DNA of 64,000 bases from the NCBI GenBank assembly GCA_033964015.1, contig CM066919.1, forward strand, positions 23,613,204 to 23,677,203, in the 5' to 3' direction. The notes under the pieces were generated by a model. That model was given only the letters and a program-made list of their open reading frames with translations, was not told where the DNA came from and did no database searches. Below, in pieces: positions 12,701 through 25,814 of the stretch (its first letter is position 1; every line of letters begins with the position of its first letter). The stretch comes from Scolanthus callimorphus (taxonomy: Eukaryota > Cnidaria > Anthozoa > Actiniaria > Edwardsiidae). The translations under genes and the position numbers were made by a program.

Positions 12701-15700
12701 CTATGGCTCGCTCAAACCATCGCAATCTACCACTATCTTGATAAACAGAGTATCATCTTTGCTGTAACTTCCATTCTCAATTTCCTCGTGCTTGGCGAAC
12801 TTGGCTCCCCCGAAGCTGGCATTTTTCTCCATCCTCGGCCTATCTAGGAAAGGTGCATTCTCTGGGATAGGGTTTGGCTTGATAGAGAACTTGATGTGCT
12901 TGCGTTCTGCGAGATTTTCATTTTGATCGAGTAGAATAAAGGTGACACGATAGTTGAATGGCCATTTCAGTAACGCATCATATGCCCCTAGAATAGAGAT
13001 AGTTAGGCAACTCTCTTTTATTCTGGCCGTTTATTTAATATACATCAAATGTATCCTCTCGACTTTCAAATACATTACCTTATTTGCGTGAGAACCCCCT
13101 AAAAATACCTATTTTTCTTACCATACCGTTTTTTTATTTTTATTTTTATTTTTATTTTTTTATTTTTTCAACCCCTAAAAAATACGACGGTCACCCCTAG
13201 CATTCAAATATAGGGAGTCCCCCCCGGGGGTCAGCTACGCTACTGCTGAAACATGGCTCATTTCCAGGTAATACTTTGCCTGGTCTTACCTTTGAGTATG
13301 CTGATAAAGACAGACGTGTGAGTGCCCTTCCCTTTACCATCGCCGTTAAGACAAACTGATGCGCACAATCTGTAGCCATGTTTGCTTGTGGTAAATGTCG
13401 GGCTAAACAGTGTATCCTGGTTTCCGGCCTTTGCCTCTTTTAATTTCCTGGAATTATAGAAAAGGGTTTTGAAAATTGACGCCTGTCTTTCAACAAACCT
13501 TTACGGCACGGACATGGTGCCAAGGTTAGTGTTCGGTGATTTTTGAGCAACTTTAAAGAGCCCATGTCAGCCACTCCTTTGTTCTTGGTTTCATCCGATT
13601 ACGTGTAGGAGTCTCGTAATAACCATCTAAAAACAAAGTTTTATTCTTGATGTGCTTGCGTTTTATTCTTCATTTACCGAATTCAATCGAAAATATCGCA
13701 CTTCATTCCCTAAATCAGCCGATGGAAATGGATGCTTTCTCTGACTCGGTATGTTGCTAGGATGACAAAATGGAGGCTAAATGAGGCTCTGTAAGTTTTC
13801 CTTCGGTCTTAAGCTTCGGAAATGCTTTCGTGAGCCCGGACGCGTCGCTCCACCTTCGGGATGTCTTTCGGATGCATTGGAAAACTTGAACAGGTACTTT
13901 AATGTAGCTCTTCTAGGTTATACACCCATACTGCTTTTTACGTTTCAGCGCTTTTCGCTTTGAGTATCAAATTTTGAATTTTGCAGCCAGGAGCAATGTT
14001 CTGGCATGTTGGCTCTGACAGCTGATGGAAAACTGATAATATCCTCGACCCCTGGGAGGAGCTTGTGTCAGCCACTCATTTGTCATTGTTTTCGTTTACG
14101 AGTAGAAATCTCTTAAAGTGCATATGAAACGAAATCAGTTTTTACATTATTCAACACATCGTTTTTAGAGAAGCAAGTACTGCAAGTCTGAAAGAATTTC
14201 GGTAAAATGCTGCGATGCTATGACCGTTCAAAGTTACGTATTTTGATGTGACCTCTGGCTAGCACATTAGCCATTTAGGATATCAGATGACACTGTTTCG
14301 TGACGTAATTTTGTTTCTACACTACCAGGCGAGATTGAAGAAAATGACGAATTCGGCTTTTTATACTCTTCAGACATGCAGAAGGGAATTCAAATAAAGA
14401 CAGCTTAAGGAAACCATTTTTATCTACCTAACCAACTAGGTTTGTAAGGTTTTTAAGATTTCTATAGTATGCAAGTTAGGTTTTTAGCGTGATCGCGCTC
14501 ATAGTCTTTGTACACAAGCAAACAAAATGATGCGTCAAATTACATTACTCGCATGCAAATAAGCTAGCCACAAAAGTCTTGACTTTGCGAGCACATAGCT
14601 TCGCGGCAATTTATCAAATCTTTCTCAAACTTGGTCAGCATGTTTGTCTAATGATGATCTATCCAGAGATCCGAAAAAAAATTTCGTTTCATATGCACTT
14701 TAATAAACATCTAAAAACAAAGTTTCAGATTTGATTTACCAAATTCAATCAAGAACATTGCTCTATATTCTCTAAATCCGCCGATGGAAATGGATGCTTT
14801 CTTCTAGTTGGTATGTTGCTATGCTGTCAAAATGGCGGCTGACACAGGCTCTTTAAGTCAACGTTTTTTGAGAGGTGCCATTGGCGCCTAAATAAAAAAT
14901 TAAAGTCGCCAAATAATGAAGTTTGGTCGCCATAATAGAAATCTGTTCCCCATTTTTTTCTCCCGAACTAATGCTGCTTGACAGCTAATTATGAGAGGAA
15001 CATTTTTTTAAACCTACAGACTGGAAAGTTTAGTCGCCATTTGGCGACAAGGTTGAAATTCCTGCTTACGAAACCCTAAATCTAGTCGCCATTGGCAACC
15101 ACATGGTCGTAAAGTCGGGCCGTGTCGCCACTTGTGAATTGAATCTGTGCAAGAACCCGACATGTGATTCTGACCTGTTGTAATCCTCTATTCGCCATAT
15201 AAGGCAATTCTGCGCGATGCGTTCCAGGTCGGTAATGCGCTGTTCTTGCCTTCCCATGATGTCTTCGTGTTCTTTTATCTTCTCTTGGTGCATGTCTAGT
15301 TCGTCCGTTTGTTTCATGACCACATCGTACAGCAGCCTGAGGTGGTTTATCAACTCGCTTTTGTGATGCTTTGGCATCTTCTCGCGACTGCACTGTACAA
15401 GAGAGTGAGATAGATTGTTAGCCAATTAACAAAGCTGCATTTTGATTGGTTGACCGCTGGTATGAGACAGACTGCCAAATCCCACTAGTGGTCTATTAAC
15501 AATGCTGCATTCTGATTGGTTAACCGCTGGTATGAGACAGACTGTTAGCCAAATCCCACTAGTGGTATATTAACAACGCTGCATTCTGATTGGTTGACCG
15601 CTAGTAGGCTATAAGTTTTTTAAGCCCACTACTAGCGAAAACCGTCGGATTTGAAGCTTCTAAAATGCCATATGACCAGCTGTAAAACGTGCGCATTCTC

Positions 15701-18700
15701 ACTTGTTTATTTTGGGTACAATGTTTTAAGTTGTTTTGTACGAAATAAAATTCCTCCGTGCAGGTCCTTACCCGGTGTTGGCAGCTGATTGGCTCGTAAT
15801 CACAAACCATCTTAGTCCTTGGACATTCATTGTCGATATGTAGATCGATCTGAAAACAAGAACAACGAAGAGCATCGGCCTGGTTGTTGACGGATTCAGA
15901 TGACCATCGAGAACTAAACGCAACTAAATGCACTTAGGTACTGTGCACACTATGGAAATGGATGCTTTCTCAGACTTGGTATGTTGCTAGGCTATCAAAA
16001 TGGCGGCTGACACAGGCTCTTTAAGTTCGATGACAGGTAGTTATGCGTTTTCGTTGCTATACACTTTCGAGAGCGTTTTCAAAACGATGCGGTTTCGTGA
16101 ATACGTTCACACTCTAAGTGGAGAATTCCTACCTCGTCTCGTGGGAAAGTCCTCGTCTTGTCGCACTTGTTTGGACAAGGGAGCGGAATTTTGAGGCATT
16201 CCTGCAAGTGCTCCTAGGAAAAGAGACGCAGCAAAGAAGATATAGAAATGAGTAAATTACCCAAGTGAGTGAGTTGTGTTAGCAGAAAGCGCCTCTCTTA
16301 TCGCAACACATGCACGGCTTCGTCCAGGATGGACATTAGCTGTTACGACATATTTCTCTTTTTATAGTCATTGTTAGCTCTCTGAGTGCTATAAATGCAC
16401 AGTATACGCACTTTAGTGTTATTTTTTATTATTACAGTTGTCACCAGTGCGACCAAAGCATCGTCGTGTGGGCTACAGGCCCGTAGCCAGGATTTTTTTG
16501 TGGGGTTCTAATCTAGAAAAAGCGCACCATGTTGCAAACTTTCGCTAGTCACTGTTCGCTAGAAAAGGCGAGTAAAATGTGAATTATGCAATACAAACAC
16601 GACTCTGTGAGTAGTTGGGCTACGAGATTAGTGAATACGCTTTAATGAAGAGGTAGAAATATCCAGCATTCTGTACTGCATCATACCAAAGGAACTAGGT
16701 GAAGGCGTGACAATGCCAATGGCGTATCAGCAAAGTATAACAGAACTAGAAAACTGTCCATGGCAAAATTTACTGTATTGATAAACTGTCGAAAACAGTT
16801 TATCAATACAGTAAATTTTGCCATGGAAGTAATAATGAGGTATCGCGTTCCGAAAGATGAAGTGGCAGTAGAGTTAACTCTAGCTCTCGACAAGGCTCCT
16901 AGTACGAGATTGAGTTGAGCTACTCACTTTTTTATCTTCCCTGTAGATCCTCTCGTCGCAGAAACTGCATGATATAATTTTCTTGGAACAGTCCTTGTCC
17001 AAATGCTTCTGCTGGAACCGTCTTTGGAACTTAGCCCCGCAGTCGTTTGTGCATAGGATCTCCTCGTATTCACAAACTGTCATGTGTTCCTGAAACCGAA
17101 CAAACGATATTCGGACTTAGTTGTCATCAATGCCATCATATCGTCCCTCGTCGTCATGAGCCTCATCAACGTCATCATCATCTTTAGGAGTAGCAGCAAC
17201 AGTAGCAGCAGCATTATCATGGAATCATCATCAGCATCATCATTATCAACCGCAGCATCATATCGTCCAACTTTTTCATCAACATCATCAGCAACATCCG
17301 TTATCATTAGCAACATCAACGTCATCATCATCTTTAGCAGCGGCAGCAATAATAGCAGCAGCATTATCATGCAATCATCATCAGCATCATCATTATTATA
17401 TCAACCGCAGCATCATATCGTCTTCATCAACATGATCACAAACAGCCACCATCATCAGCAACAGCTTCAGCATCATCGTTATTATCAGCAGCAGCACCGC
17501 TATCATCAGCAACAACTTCAGCATCTCATTATCACCCGCTGCATCATATCGTCCAACTTCTTCATCAACATCATCAGCAACAGCCTTCATCATTAGCAAC
17601 AGCTTCGGCATCATCATCATCATCATCAGCAGCACCTGCATGAGTAGCATCGTTATCATCAACAATGACAGCAACACAATAAATATCATTGCCATCATCT
17701 GCAATATTATTATAAGCATCATCAACATCATCAACATCATGATGTTTTTCAGTATTAACATCAGTACCATCATCATCATTAGCAGAAGCAGCACAAACGC
17801 CGAGAAGAGTGAAATGATACTATAGATTGATGAGTTGTAAGACACGATGTAATTTAAACATTTTAGAAGGAATTCGTGGTTTTGAGTGGTACTTTTTGCT
17901 TTATTTAATCCATTATTTAATTAAACATACTTTTAAAATTTTCGCTGCTTTAAGACAGGTTATTTTACAACTTCGAGCAACGTTTGGCCAAAAATAGTGT
18001 TACTCAATGATTTCTATCCTAATTTGTAGATTTGTGGTCCACATTCGAAATATCACAAAAGGCAGAGGACTGGGTTCGCGCCGCCACAGAAATAAGCGTT
18101 CAAAAATGGAAAAATTATATAGAATCTATATAGGCTGTGATTGACATCACCATTTTTAGGTGCGAAAAATACGTCTATCTGTAAAAACTAAAATTTATTT
18201 TCTCAGCTTCCTCTGGAAATTTTTTACCGGCGCGATAATACAAAAACACTACCATGAAGACCTTTGAAATGAGACTAAATTCAAAGCAACAACTTTTTTT
18301 ATTTCGAGTAACAAGATTTTTTGCCGCTTTCTGGCAAAATTGCCAGAAAAATAAGTTCTAAAATAATCTGTCTTTAAAAAAACATTGTTGTTTTAAAAAC
18401 ATTCGTTAGTTTCATCAGCAAAAGTAGCATTTTAAACCGCGTTAAAGCCTTATATGAGTTCAAGGTCCACTTACCTGAAACGATTCGCATTTAGCTACGC
18501 ATGTGCAACCCCAATCGCTATTCCGACACCGCATTTCTAAGTTTTTGATCGTTTCCTGCAATGTTCTATCGATTTCCTGGGAAAAATAAAACGGAAAATC
18601 ACTAATTACCAAATTTTTAGTCCAAAATTTTAATGGATTTTCACTTTTTTTTACATTCTTCTACTTACCAATGCCGTTGGATCAAAGAGCTTTTTGTCTT

Positions 18701-21700
18701 TAGGGCATTTCGAGTCACCTTGGCTGTAAAAGGAATTGAGTAAATGAAGTGTAAATGAAGTTTAAGTAACGAATATGTGAGATGTAGTTCAGACATCTCA
18801 CATATCTCTTAAAGAGCCCATGTCAGCCACTCCTTTGTTATTGTTGTCGTTCGATATTAGAAGACGAATTACGTCTAGAAGTATAAAAAACAGGCGTGGC
18901 TCAAATACTTTTTTATCCTGAAAGATACTCTTCAAGAAATTTCCGTCTTTGATTAAAATGTTGCCTTTAATTTTGTCTCAATTTATCGTCTTGTCATCGA
19001 GTAATCTCTCTCTTTCTTGCAAGTATTTTTTTAAACACCATCATGAGACAATACAATTTGATATTGCAGATCAAGATCACCCCTAAAAGAGACCAGAACC
19101 CGTGATTCTAACCCCTAAATAATAGGACGATCATCCCCGACCAAATAATATGGGAGTTCCCAATAATATGGGTTTCTTTTCAGTCCCAAAGAAGTTTGCC
19201 TGCAATGCAAGTGTCATATGTAATTGTATTGATCACACCTGTAATTTAGGATTCAATCTTACAAGAGGTGACAATTAACTAAACTACTACTACTAAACTA
19301 CTGAATGAACTTGGTACAAGAGTATCGGATACCGTAAAAGTAGAATGTCATTTCTCATAAGTATGGGGCTCTGCTACTGCGCCTCCGATGCGGTGAGCCG
19401 CGCAAATCACCACTCACCATTGGAGTATTGGCTTGATGCAGGATGCACATGCATAATGCTTACACCCCAGAAGCATTGGTTTAGCGCATACATAACCACA
19501 TTGTACACATTCCATGCCTTGCGTATCTTTACAATATATGAACAGGTCTTTCGGGAACCCAATCTCTGGTGGCTCATCATCTATCAATCCAAAACCATCG
19601 CCATTCACGCTGATTGTTTCCTGTTGCTGAGAGGGTCAAGAAGATATCATTAACACTAGGGCAAACTACATAAGTTAACCGAGATAGAGAGCTATCATAG
19701 TCCAAAATGGAGCTTTTACAATAAGAGATAGAGCTATCACAAAACGAGAAAGAGCTATCACAGTCCGAGATAGAGCTATCACCGTCCGAGATAGAGCTAT
19801 CACAGTCCGAGGTAGAGCTATCACAGTCCGAAACAGAGCTATCACAGTCCGAGATAGAGCTATCACAGTCCAAAATAGAGCTATTACAGTCCGAGATAGA
19901 GCTATCACAGTCCGAGATAGAGCTATCACAGTCCGAGGTAGAGCTATCACAGTCCGAGACAGAGCTATCACAGTCCGAGAAAGAGCTATCACAGTCTGAG
20001 GTAGAGGTATTACAGTCCGAGATAGAGCTATCACAGTCCGAGATAGAGCTATCACAGTCTGAGGTAGAGGTATCACAGTTCGAGATAGAGCTATCACAGT
20101 CCGAGATAAAGCTATTAAAGTCCGAGGTAGAGCTTTAACAGTTCGAGATAGAGCTATCACAGTTCGATATAGAGCTATAATAGTTAGAGATAGAGCTATC
20201 ACAGTCCGTCATGGGGCTATCACAGTCTGAGATAGAGCTATCACAGTTCGAGATAAGCTATCACAGTCTGAGGTAGAGGTATTACAGACTATCACAGTCT
20301 GAGATAGAGCTATTAAAGTCCGAGGTACAGCTTTCACAGTTCGAGATAGAGCTATCACAGTTCGATATAGAGCTATCATAGTTAGAGATAGAGCCATCAC
20401 AGTCCGTGATTGAGCTATCACAGTCTGAGATAGAGGTATCACAGTTCGAGATAGAGCTATCACATAGAGGTATTACAGACTATCACAGTCTGAGATAAAG
20501 CTATTAAAGTCCGAGGTAGAGTTTTCACAGTTCGATATAGAACTATCATAGTTAGAGATAGAGCTATCACAGTCCGTGATTGAGCTATCATAGTCTGAGA
20601 TAGAGCTATCACAGTTCGAGATAAGCTATCACAGTCTGAGGTAGAGGTATTACAGACTATCACAGTCTGAGATAGAGCTATTAAAGTCCGAGGTAGAGCT
20701 TTCACAGTTCGAGATAGAGCTATCACAGTTCGATATAGAGCTATCATAGTTAGAGATAGAGCTATCACAGTCCTTGATTGAGCTATCACAGTCCTATATA
20801 GAACTATAACAGTCCGTGATAGAGCTATCACTGTGTAAGTATAAGCCTCCCCCCTCCCCCTCAGGGTCGCGGTGCCTAGCGGTGGATATATCCACCATTA
20901 TGCTCCTACCCTTCGGGGGATAGTTGTTACGTTTCCGCTTTTTCCTTTTTCGCTGTAATTTTATAATACATCATGTTTAATATATAGTGCAATAAAGACA
21001 TTATCATCATTATTAAAATGGCTAAACAAATATGTTTTTTTAGAAAGCTCATGCAAACTCGTTCGGAATTTTAATTCAGCCTCATGACCCTAAGTAACTT
21101 TCATAAATTCCTTCCTAGAAAATTGATCAGTGTGTCATGTTTTGTAAATTAAAATTGTGAAGACATTATTGTCGTTAATTTTAGCTATTGTTTTCAATTA
21201 TCAATAATGTAAAACAACCTAAATATAACCTAGAATCTTCTACACATTAAATAAGTCAACCCAGTTCATAAGGTTTCTACTTTTCTATGAGGATCAGGTT
21301 TTTCTTTTTTAAAACGTCGAAGCTACACTAAATACGTTTTCCGCAGTCTCAGTCTCTCTTATTTTTATGACATTGCATTAGTTAAAATAATGACACACTT
21401 AATTAGTTCGTTTTATTGCGACAGAAACCTGCCCATAAAATTCAAATGTTTAAAAAAATTTTAAATTTTCTGAAGGGGTATGTTTTACGACATAATGTCA
21501 GAACTTTTAATTCCCAAACGAGTGAATTTTAACGTGTTATGACTTGTATGTTGCGAAGTTTGAAAGATAGTGTTAATTTGAAGACTTCATAGGCACTCAC
21601 TTGCTGACCTAAAGTTACACAGTAAAAACGAGTATTTTTACCTGTTCCATATGAGAACATTTCCCATTAGACATCAGGCTTTGTCTAACCTGCTGTATTT

Positions 21701-21722
21701 CATCATCATTTTCGTCCTGCAT
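12701..21722 (-). CDS. TRAF-family signalling adaptor, gene B (complete, ten exons)
   Basis: TRAF proteins couple TNF-receptor/Toll-type receptors to NF-kB and MAPK signalling; RING forms can act as ubiquitin ligases. Exons in transcript order: 21722-21642, 19626-19418, 18723-18669, 18576-18475, 17089-16928, 16213-16133, 15849-15772, 15392-15175, 13447-13290, 12987-12701. All junctions are GT-AG with compatible phase, total 1431 nt (476 residues). Order of domains: N-terminus MQDENDDEIQQ; RING (CVQCGYVC, GCKHYACASC, KCPKDKK); TRAF-type zinc fingers (CRNSDWGC; CTNDCGAKFQRRF with CSFCDERIY; CPNKCDKTRTF; CPRTKMVCDYEPISC); short coiled coil (MKQTDELDMHQEKIKEHEDI); MATH domain (IWRIEDYNRKLKEAKAG, HGYRLCASVCLNGDGKGKGT, LLKWPFNYRVTF, GGAKFAKHEEI). 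No frameshift or stop was seen. Overall most like TRAF4-type proteins, but orthology was not tested. Introns carry large minisatellites and MITEs. Confidence 0.92.
13553..13790. mobile_element. MITE of the AGAGCCC..GTCAGCC family
   Basis: Begins agagcccatgtcagccactc and ends with an approximate inverse (aaaatggaggctaaatgaggctct). It shares the internal phrase gatggaaatggatgctttct with copies at 14040-14855, 15948-16026 (partial), 40393-40500 (partial), 53765-53995 and 62212-62545. It lies in an intron of TRAF gene B. Confidence 0.7.
14040..14855. mobile_element. MITE interrupted by a second MITE (nested pair)
   Basis: The outer element is the AGAGCCC..GTCAGCC family. It is split by an inner element at about 14115-14701 whose ends are exact inverses: AAAGTGCATATGAAACG and CGTTTCATATGCACTTT. 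The outer halves resume in register (ctcttaaagtg before, taataaacatctaaaaac after), so the inner element is the younger insertion. Confidence 0.75.
15426..15605. repeat. Three tandem copies of a 70-74-bp repeat
   Basis: Each copy contains attaacaa.gctgcatt, tgattggtt.accgct and, in the first two, ggtatgagacagact. It lies in the TRAF B intron between the fourth zinc-finger exon and the coiled-coil exon. Confidence 0.8.
16757..16827. other. Perfect 33-bp inverted repeat with 5-nt loop (hairpin)
   Basis: Left arm 16757-16789 (begins tccatggcaaaatttactgt) is exactly complementary to right arm 16795-16827; the loop is cgaaa. It lies in a TRAF gene B intron about 100 nt past the donor of the zinc-finger exon that ends at 16928. 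Such a stem could be a small-RNA precursor or a fresh palindromic duplication; nothing in the sequence decides this. Confidence 0.85.
17125..17790. repeat. Imperfect CAT/ATC trinucleotide-rich tract
   Basis: Dense catcatcat, agcagc and aacatcatc units in long imperfect arrays, with a partially duplicated block (ggcatcatcatcat, gcatcatatcgtc recurring). Being a triplet repeat it leaves long open frames on both strands (Ser/Ile/His-rich or Met/Leu-rich), which are not genes. It is intronic in TRAF gene B. Confidence 0.85.
19684..20832. repeat. 21-bp minisatellite (agagctatcacagtccgagat unit) in TRAF B intron 1
   Basis: About 1.15 kb of degenerate 21-bp units, with a coarser duplication visible between roughly 20200-20460 and 20460-20830. 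Because 21 is a multiple of three, frames stay open for long stretches on the minus strand (IALSRTV or DCDSSIS heptads). It lies between the first coding exon and the RING exon of TRAF B. Confidence 0.9.
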
Positions 21723-23505
21723 GTTCTCAAAAGTTTGAAGTTCCAGAGAGATCTAAGGCACTAAGTTTCAGTTTAAATGACTGCTATGTAAACTTTGCCT
21801 GAATTCCTGACACAGGGCACCTGCTCAGGAAATTAGCCAATCAAACTGCAGTATTTCGGAGCTAACCTCGCAGGTGTAGAGATTTGAAGCCAATCAAGGT
21901 AGCTATGCCGCCTCCGACTGTGGTGATAAACTTGTTTATAGGGTATTGGATTGTTAGGGAACCAAAAACAAACCATTTTTTTATAACGCCCGCTTGTGAA
22001 GTGTATACAGTCAATCATCCACAATTATCTTGCCTGCGTTTTCACATCGAAAGGAGTCACTTATCTAGCACGTAAAAGGGAAAACGGCGGTTGAATAAGG
22101 AACTGACGCTGCGCGAAGACAACATGAAGATTAAATATTTTTGACACCATCGTGGAGCTCACAAAACATTAGGGGGGTAGCTCTAGAGAGGGGGGGGGGG
22201 GGGGGGAGCTTTTCCTATTTCGAAATGATAGGGCCGATGCTCGTGTTTCTTCTAAAGATGTTAAATTTGGGTATTATATTTTTAGGGGTCTCAGAGAGAA
22301 ATCTATGACAAGGAAAAGAATTAGTATTTTTAGGGGGAGATTATCCATAGTAGATAATCTAACAATCGGTAGATTGTTAGATTATCTACAAGCATGGTAG
22401 ATAGCTGCTTAGGTGAGTAAAACATATCAGATAACTTTTACCCGAAACAATAGGCCAATTTCGATATATTAATATTCTCAGGGGAACAAATCAAAAGAAA
22501 CCGCATCGGCATCGAAAAATGAATAATTTATTTAGCTGGAATTTTAATATCGAAAGTGGTCTATTCCACTCTAGCTCAGACATCTGACATATCTCTTGAA
22601 GAGCCCGTGTCAGCTCGTGTGGCTCAAAAAATAGCCCAGTTAAAGGGGCTATGCCTCACGGTGGTTTTAACAGAATGTTATAAACTAAGACTGGTGATGT
22701 GCATAAACAACTTAGAATCCTAAATTATATTATTATCTAGTCATAGAAAGGAAAAGGAACTGAAACTTGCGTCACATAGGCATTCTTACGTAAGATTTAA
22801 TAGCTTCCAAGTTTGAAAACTGTTCAGCCTGGTAAGAAATCAAAAATGTCATTTCACAATCCAATTCCATCCACTCGATAACACATGAAAATACTCCAAA
22901 TTTGTACTCATCTTGTAGCTGAAAGGTTATTTAACAAACCTAGAGGACTATTTTGTTCATTTCTTGTGAATCTCACTGCATTTAAGCTACCTAAAGTAAC
23001 CCTAAAAAATGGTGACAGTGGTCCTTTAAACAATAGACAGATCCCAACGTCGCTTCATTGATCACCAAACAGGGCATGGACAGTTTTTACTCATTCATGC
23101 GCGCGCAGGAGTATTGGAAGGAGTATTGGTATGATGTGGGACTTCTGCGTTAGCACGATTTTGCGTTAGCACAATTTCGATTCGATTAGCGCCATTCGAT
23201 TATCGCCAATAATCGTTCCACTTTCTTTCAACCTTTCCACTTATCGTCTCTCCAGTTTGACTACTTACAACAGTTGCGATTTCGCAGTGGTAACCCATCC
23301 ACTTTCTAACCTCGCCCGATCGGGCTTAACTTTGGCCTATCAGCGTTCAAGTGCTACACATAGTCCAGTCCCACGGCTTGCCATCTTGCCTTGCCATGCT
23401 ACCTTCCGGTACAAAAATAATTTTATAGTCGACCATGCCAGCAGATCTCGCAAACGTCACTTCCGATCCTTTGCTCGGAGAGTTAGCGACGCCATTCTTG
23501 TCAAG

Positions 23506-23570
23506 ATGGAAAACATTCACGATTTGTCGATCGGTTTACAGAAATTGTTGTTTAAATTCGGAGATTATCG
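23506..23570 (+). CDS. Possible first coding exon of an unidentified gene
   Basis: An ATG in good context (gtcaagATGG) opens 21 codons (MENIHDLSIGLQKLLFKFGD, then Y) and ends at a strong donor, CG|gtaagtaaca. The open frame also extends upstream. I do not recognise the family and found no downstream exon, so this may be chance or a relic. Confidence 0.3.
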
Positions 23571-24645
23571 GTAAGTAACAGTCATATGCCTTTGTCAGTC
23601 GTGATTGCATATTTGTAGATGTTTTTGAAGCGTATTTGACAACAATTTCACGAACAATTTGCCGACTGCAGAGGGACTAATATTCTTTGGTGGATTTCTT
23701 TAAAGCTACTTGGCCCTAGAGAGGGGAATTCTCCAAATACATAGGTTTTTTTAGCTTAGCTGATATTAATCTTACACAGTTTACAAGTAGTTGAAAAATG
23801 TTATTGTTTCAATATGCAATTTCCCCTAAACAAGCTGACGACTTTTTGTGGCTAATTGGGCTTTGGGTTAACTTCCATTACAATTGTAAACAGATGAAAA
23901 TATGTAATTAATATATTCATTTCCTATAAACAGTGTATTAATCATAAATAAACTTGACTGATTGAGTGATATTTTTTGTGTGCTCACTTTTGGATTCTTT
24001 TCTTTTCTTTTTGTGGACTCGGCACAAGAATATAATTCCAGTGATGTTACTAGAAAATTTTTTAATAGCCAGCCAAAAAACTGATTACAATTGCACACAC
24101 ATTATTCGGGAATAATTTACAAGAAAATCTGATGGATAAATCCAACAATATTACTGGTAGGGATCTGTTTTAATCTGAGAGATGAAAAATTTAATTAAAA
24201 GCTATTTCTGAAATTAAAAATAATTGTTTATATTTTTTTTCGATATTCTTACATTTTGTTGCATCCCTATTTTGATGGTCTAAATTTCTGGCAAATATAC
24301 TGTTGTTTTATAACACACCAAGTGAATATTTATCTCACATTTAGTCTACACCTCATAAGCTGCATGCATACCAGACAATATTACATGGCCATATGGAGAT
24401 ACAAATTTTATCTTTGAGTGTTAAAATTTATAAATTTTGAACACAATAAGATTTGTATCACCCTTAGTAAAGCCTAAAACTCAAGCATGGAGCACAGGCA
24501 AGTGTGATAAACAAGATGAAGATGCAAGAAATCCTTTGCCTTGGATATTGCTCTTCTGGCGATTTCTATTGGTTGTTTAGCACCATGCAGAGGAGGCGCA
24601 TTGTCTGTTGCTGCGAGCACTTCACTTTCTATTAGAAACTTCTAG

Positions 24646-24780
24646 TTAGTCATGTAGAGACGTCTCAACGATTAGCAGCTCTGCAAAAGTTCGCATATTG
24701 GGAAGCATTTCTTCTGTATTCATGCACTCCCAGGCAGCTTCAAATTTGCACAGTGGAGTATTTAGGTGATTCCCGTGAAT
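24646..24780 (-). CDS. Possible 3' terminal exon of an unidentified gene
   Basis: An acceptor (ctctccaccacag) is followed by 44 codons and a TAA. The composition looks protein-like: HLNTPLCKFEAAWECM and EEMLPNMRTFAELLI. No family is recognised and no upstream exon was joined. A minus-strand open frame at 25369-25641 could belong to the same gene or relic, but this is unsupported. Confidence 0.25.
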   Translation of the reverse strand: MHGNHLNTPLCKFEAAWECMNTEEMLPNMRTFAELLIVETSLHD

Positions 24781-25814
24781 CTGTGGTGGAGAGAAACTAT
24801 CTTCTGTTTTTCGTTAAGACACTCGTGAAAGAAATGGACGACAAAGTGGAGGTGGTTATTTGATCTTGGACTTTCCCGGGGTCGGGCTCTTTGGTCATTA
24901 GTCTGGTAACTATCTCGTAGGTTCATTGCCATAAGTCACACGACTGACAAATTTTATGAAATCATACAGCCCGGGGTAGGAATATTGACCAAGATTTGAC
25001 ACTGTATTTTGGCCCAATGGTGGGGAATTTTTTCTGTAAAAATTTTAAAAATGTCAAATCCCCACCCCTTGCTGCTTGCTGCACCTCCCCCCCCCCCCCA
25101 GCGGCTTAACATTGTGTGGGGTGGCGGCTTGTGAAAATGTATCAGAAAATAGGGTCTGTATACAAAGTCGTACAGTTTACATAACAGGACTACTATGAGT
25201 ATTATATATTGGACTCCATGCTTTACTATTAGAAAAAAATTCAGTGAAAATTCAGTAGGCCAGATCCAGTTTGGTGTTCCTGAGAAATTTTGAATTCATT
25301 TTTTTCATTGATGAAAGTATGGAGCCCTGTTATTCATTAATAATATAGCATTCATACATAGACTTAAACTATCCAATTTCAAAATAATTGGACACAAGAA
25401 AAATCAATCTGCCAGCACTATTGGATTTTGTGCCTGTATATATGCTTGTCATCTCCATGCTAGGGGTAAACCAACTGGAGATCTCTTTCAAAGGCAATAT
25501 GACAACATTTGAACAAAAATCAGAGACATTTTCTTGAATTGCCCATATCTTCCATGTGGCTATTGATGAGAACTTACCACATGCCTGTATCCAGTATTTT
25601 CCCAGTGGGGGCTCCCCTATTCTTGGGACGGGGGTGCTCATTGGGAAATTTCGATTTTACCCCTAAAAGGTACCAAACATGGTGTTGCTTAGTTGATTTT
25701 GACCCCTAAAAGGTACCAACAAGACATATTTTCCTGATGTAAATTCATGTCCAAGTACACCAATATAGATTCACCCAACAAACCACCTATACCAGTCTAT
25801 CACTATCTATCATC

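Noticed and set aside
17084..17845. Ser/Ile-rich and Met/Leu-rich open frames of 61-170 codons
   Set aside because: They come from a CAT/ATC triplet-rich tract inside a TRAF B intron.
19577..20831. Minus-strand open frames with IALSRTV or DCDSSIS repeats
   Set aside because: Generated by the 21-bp minisatellite; no evidence of a gene separate from TRAF B.
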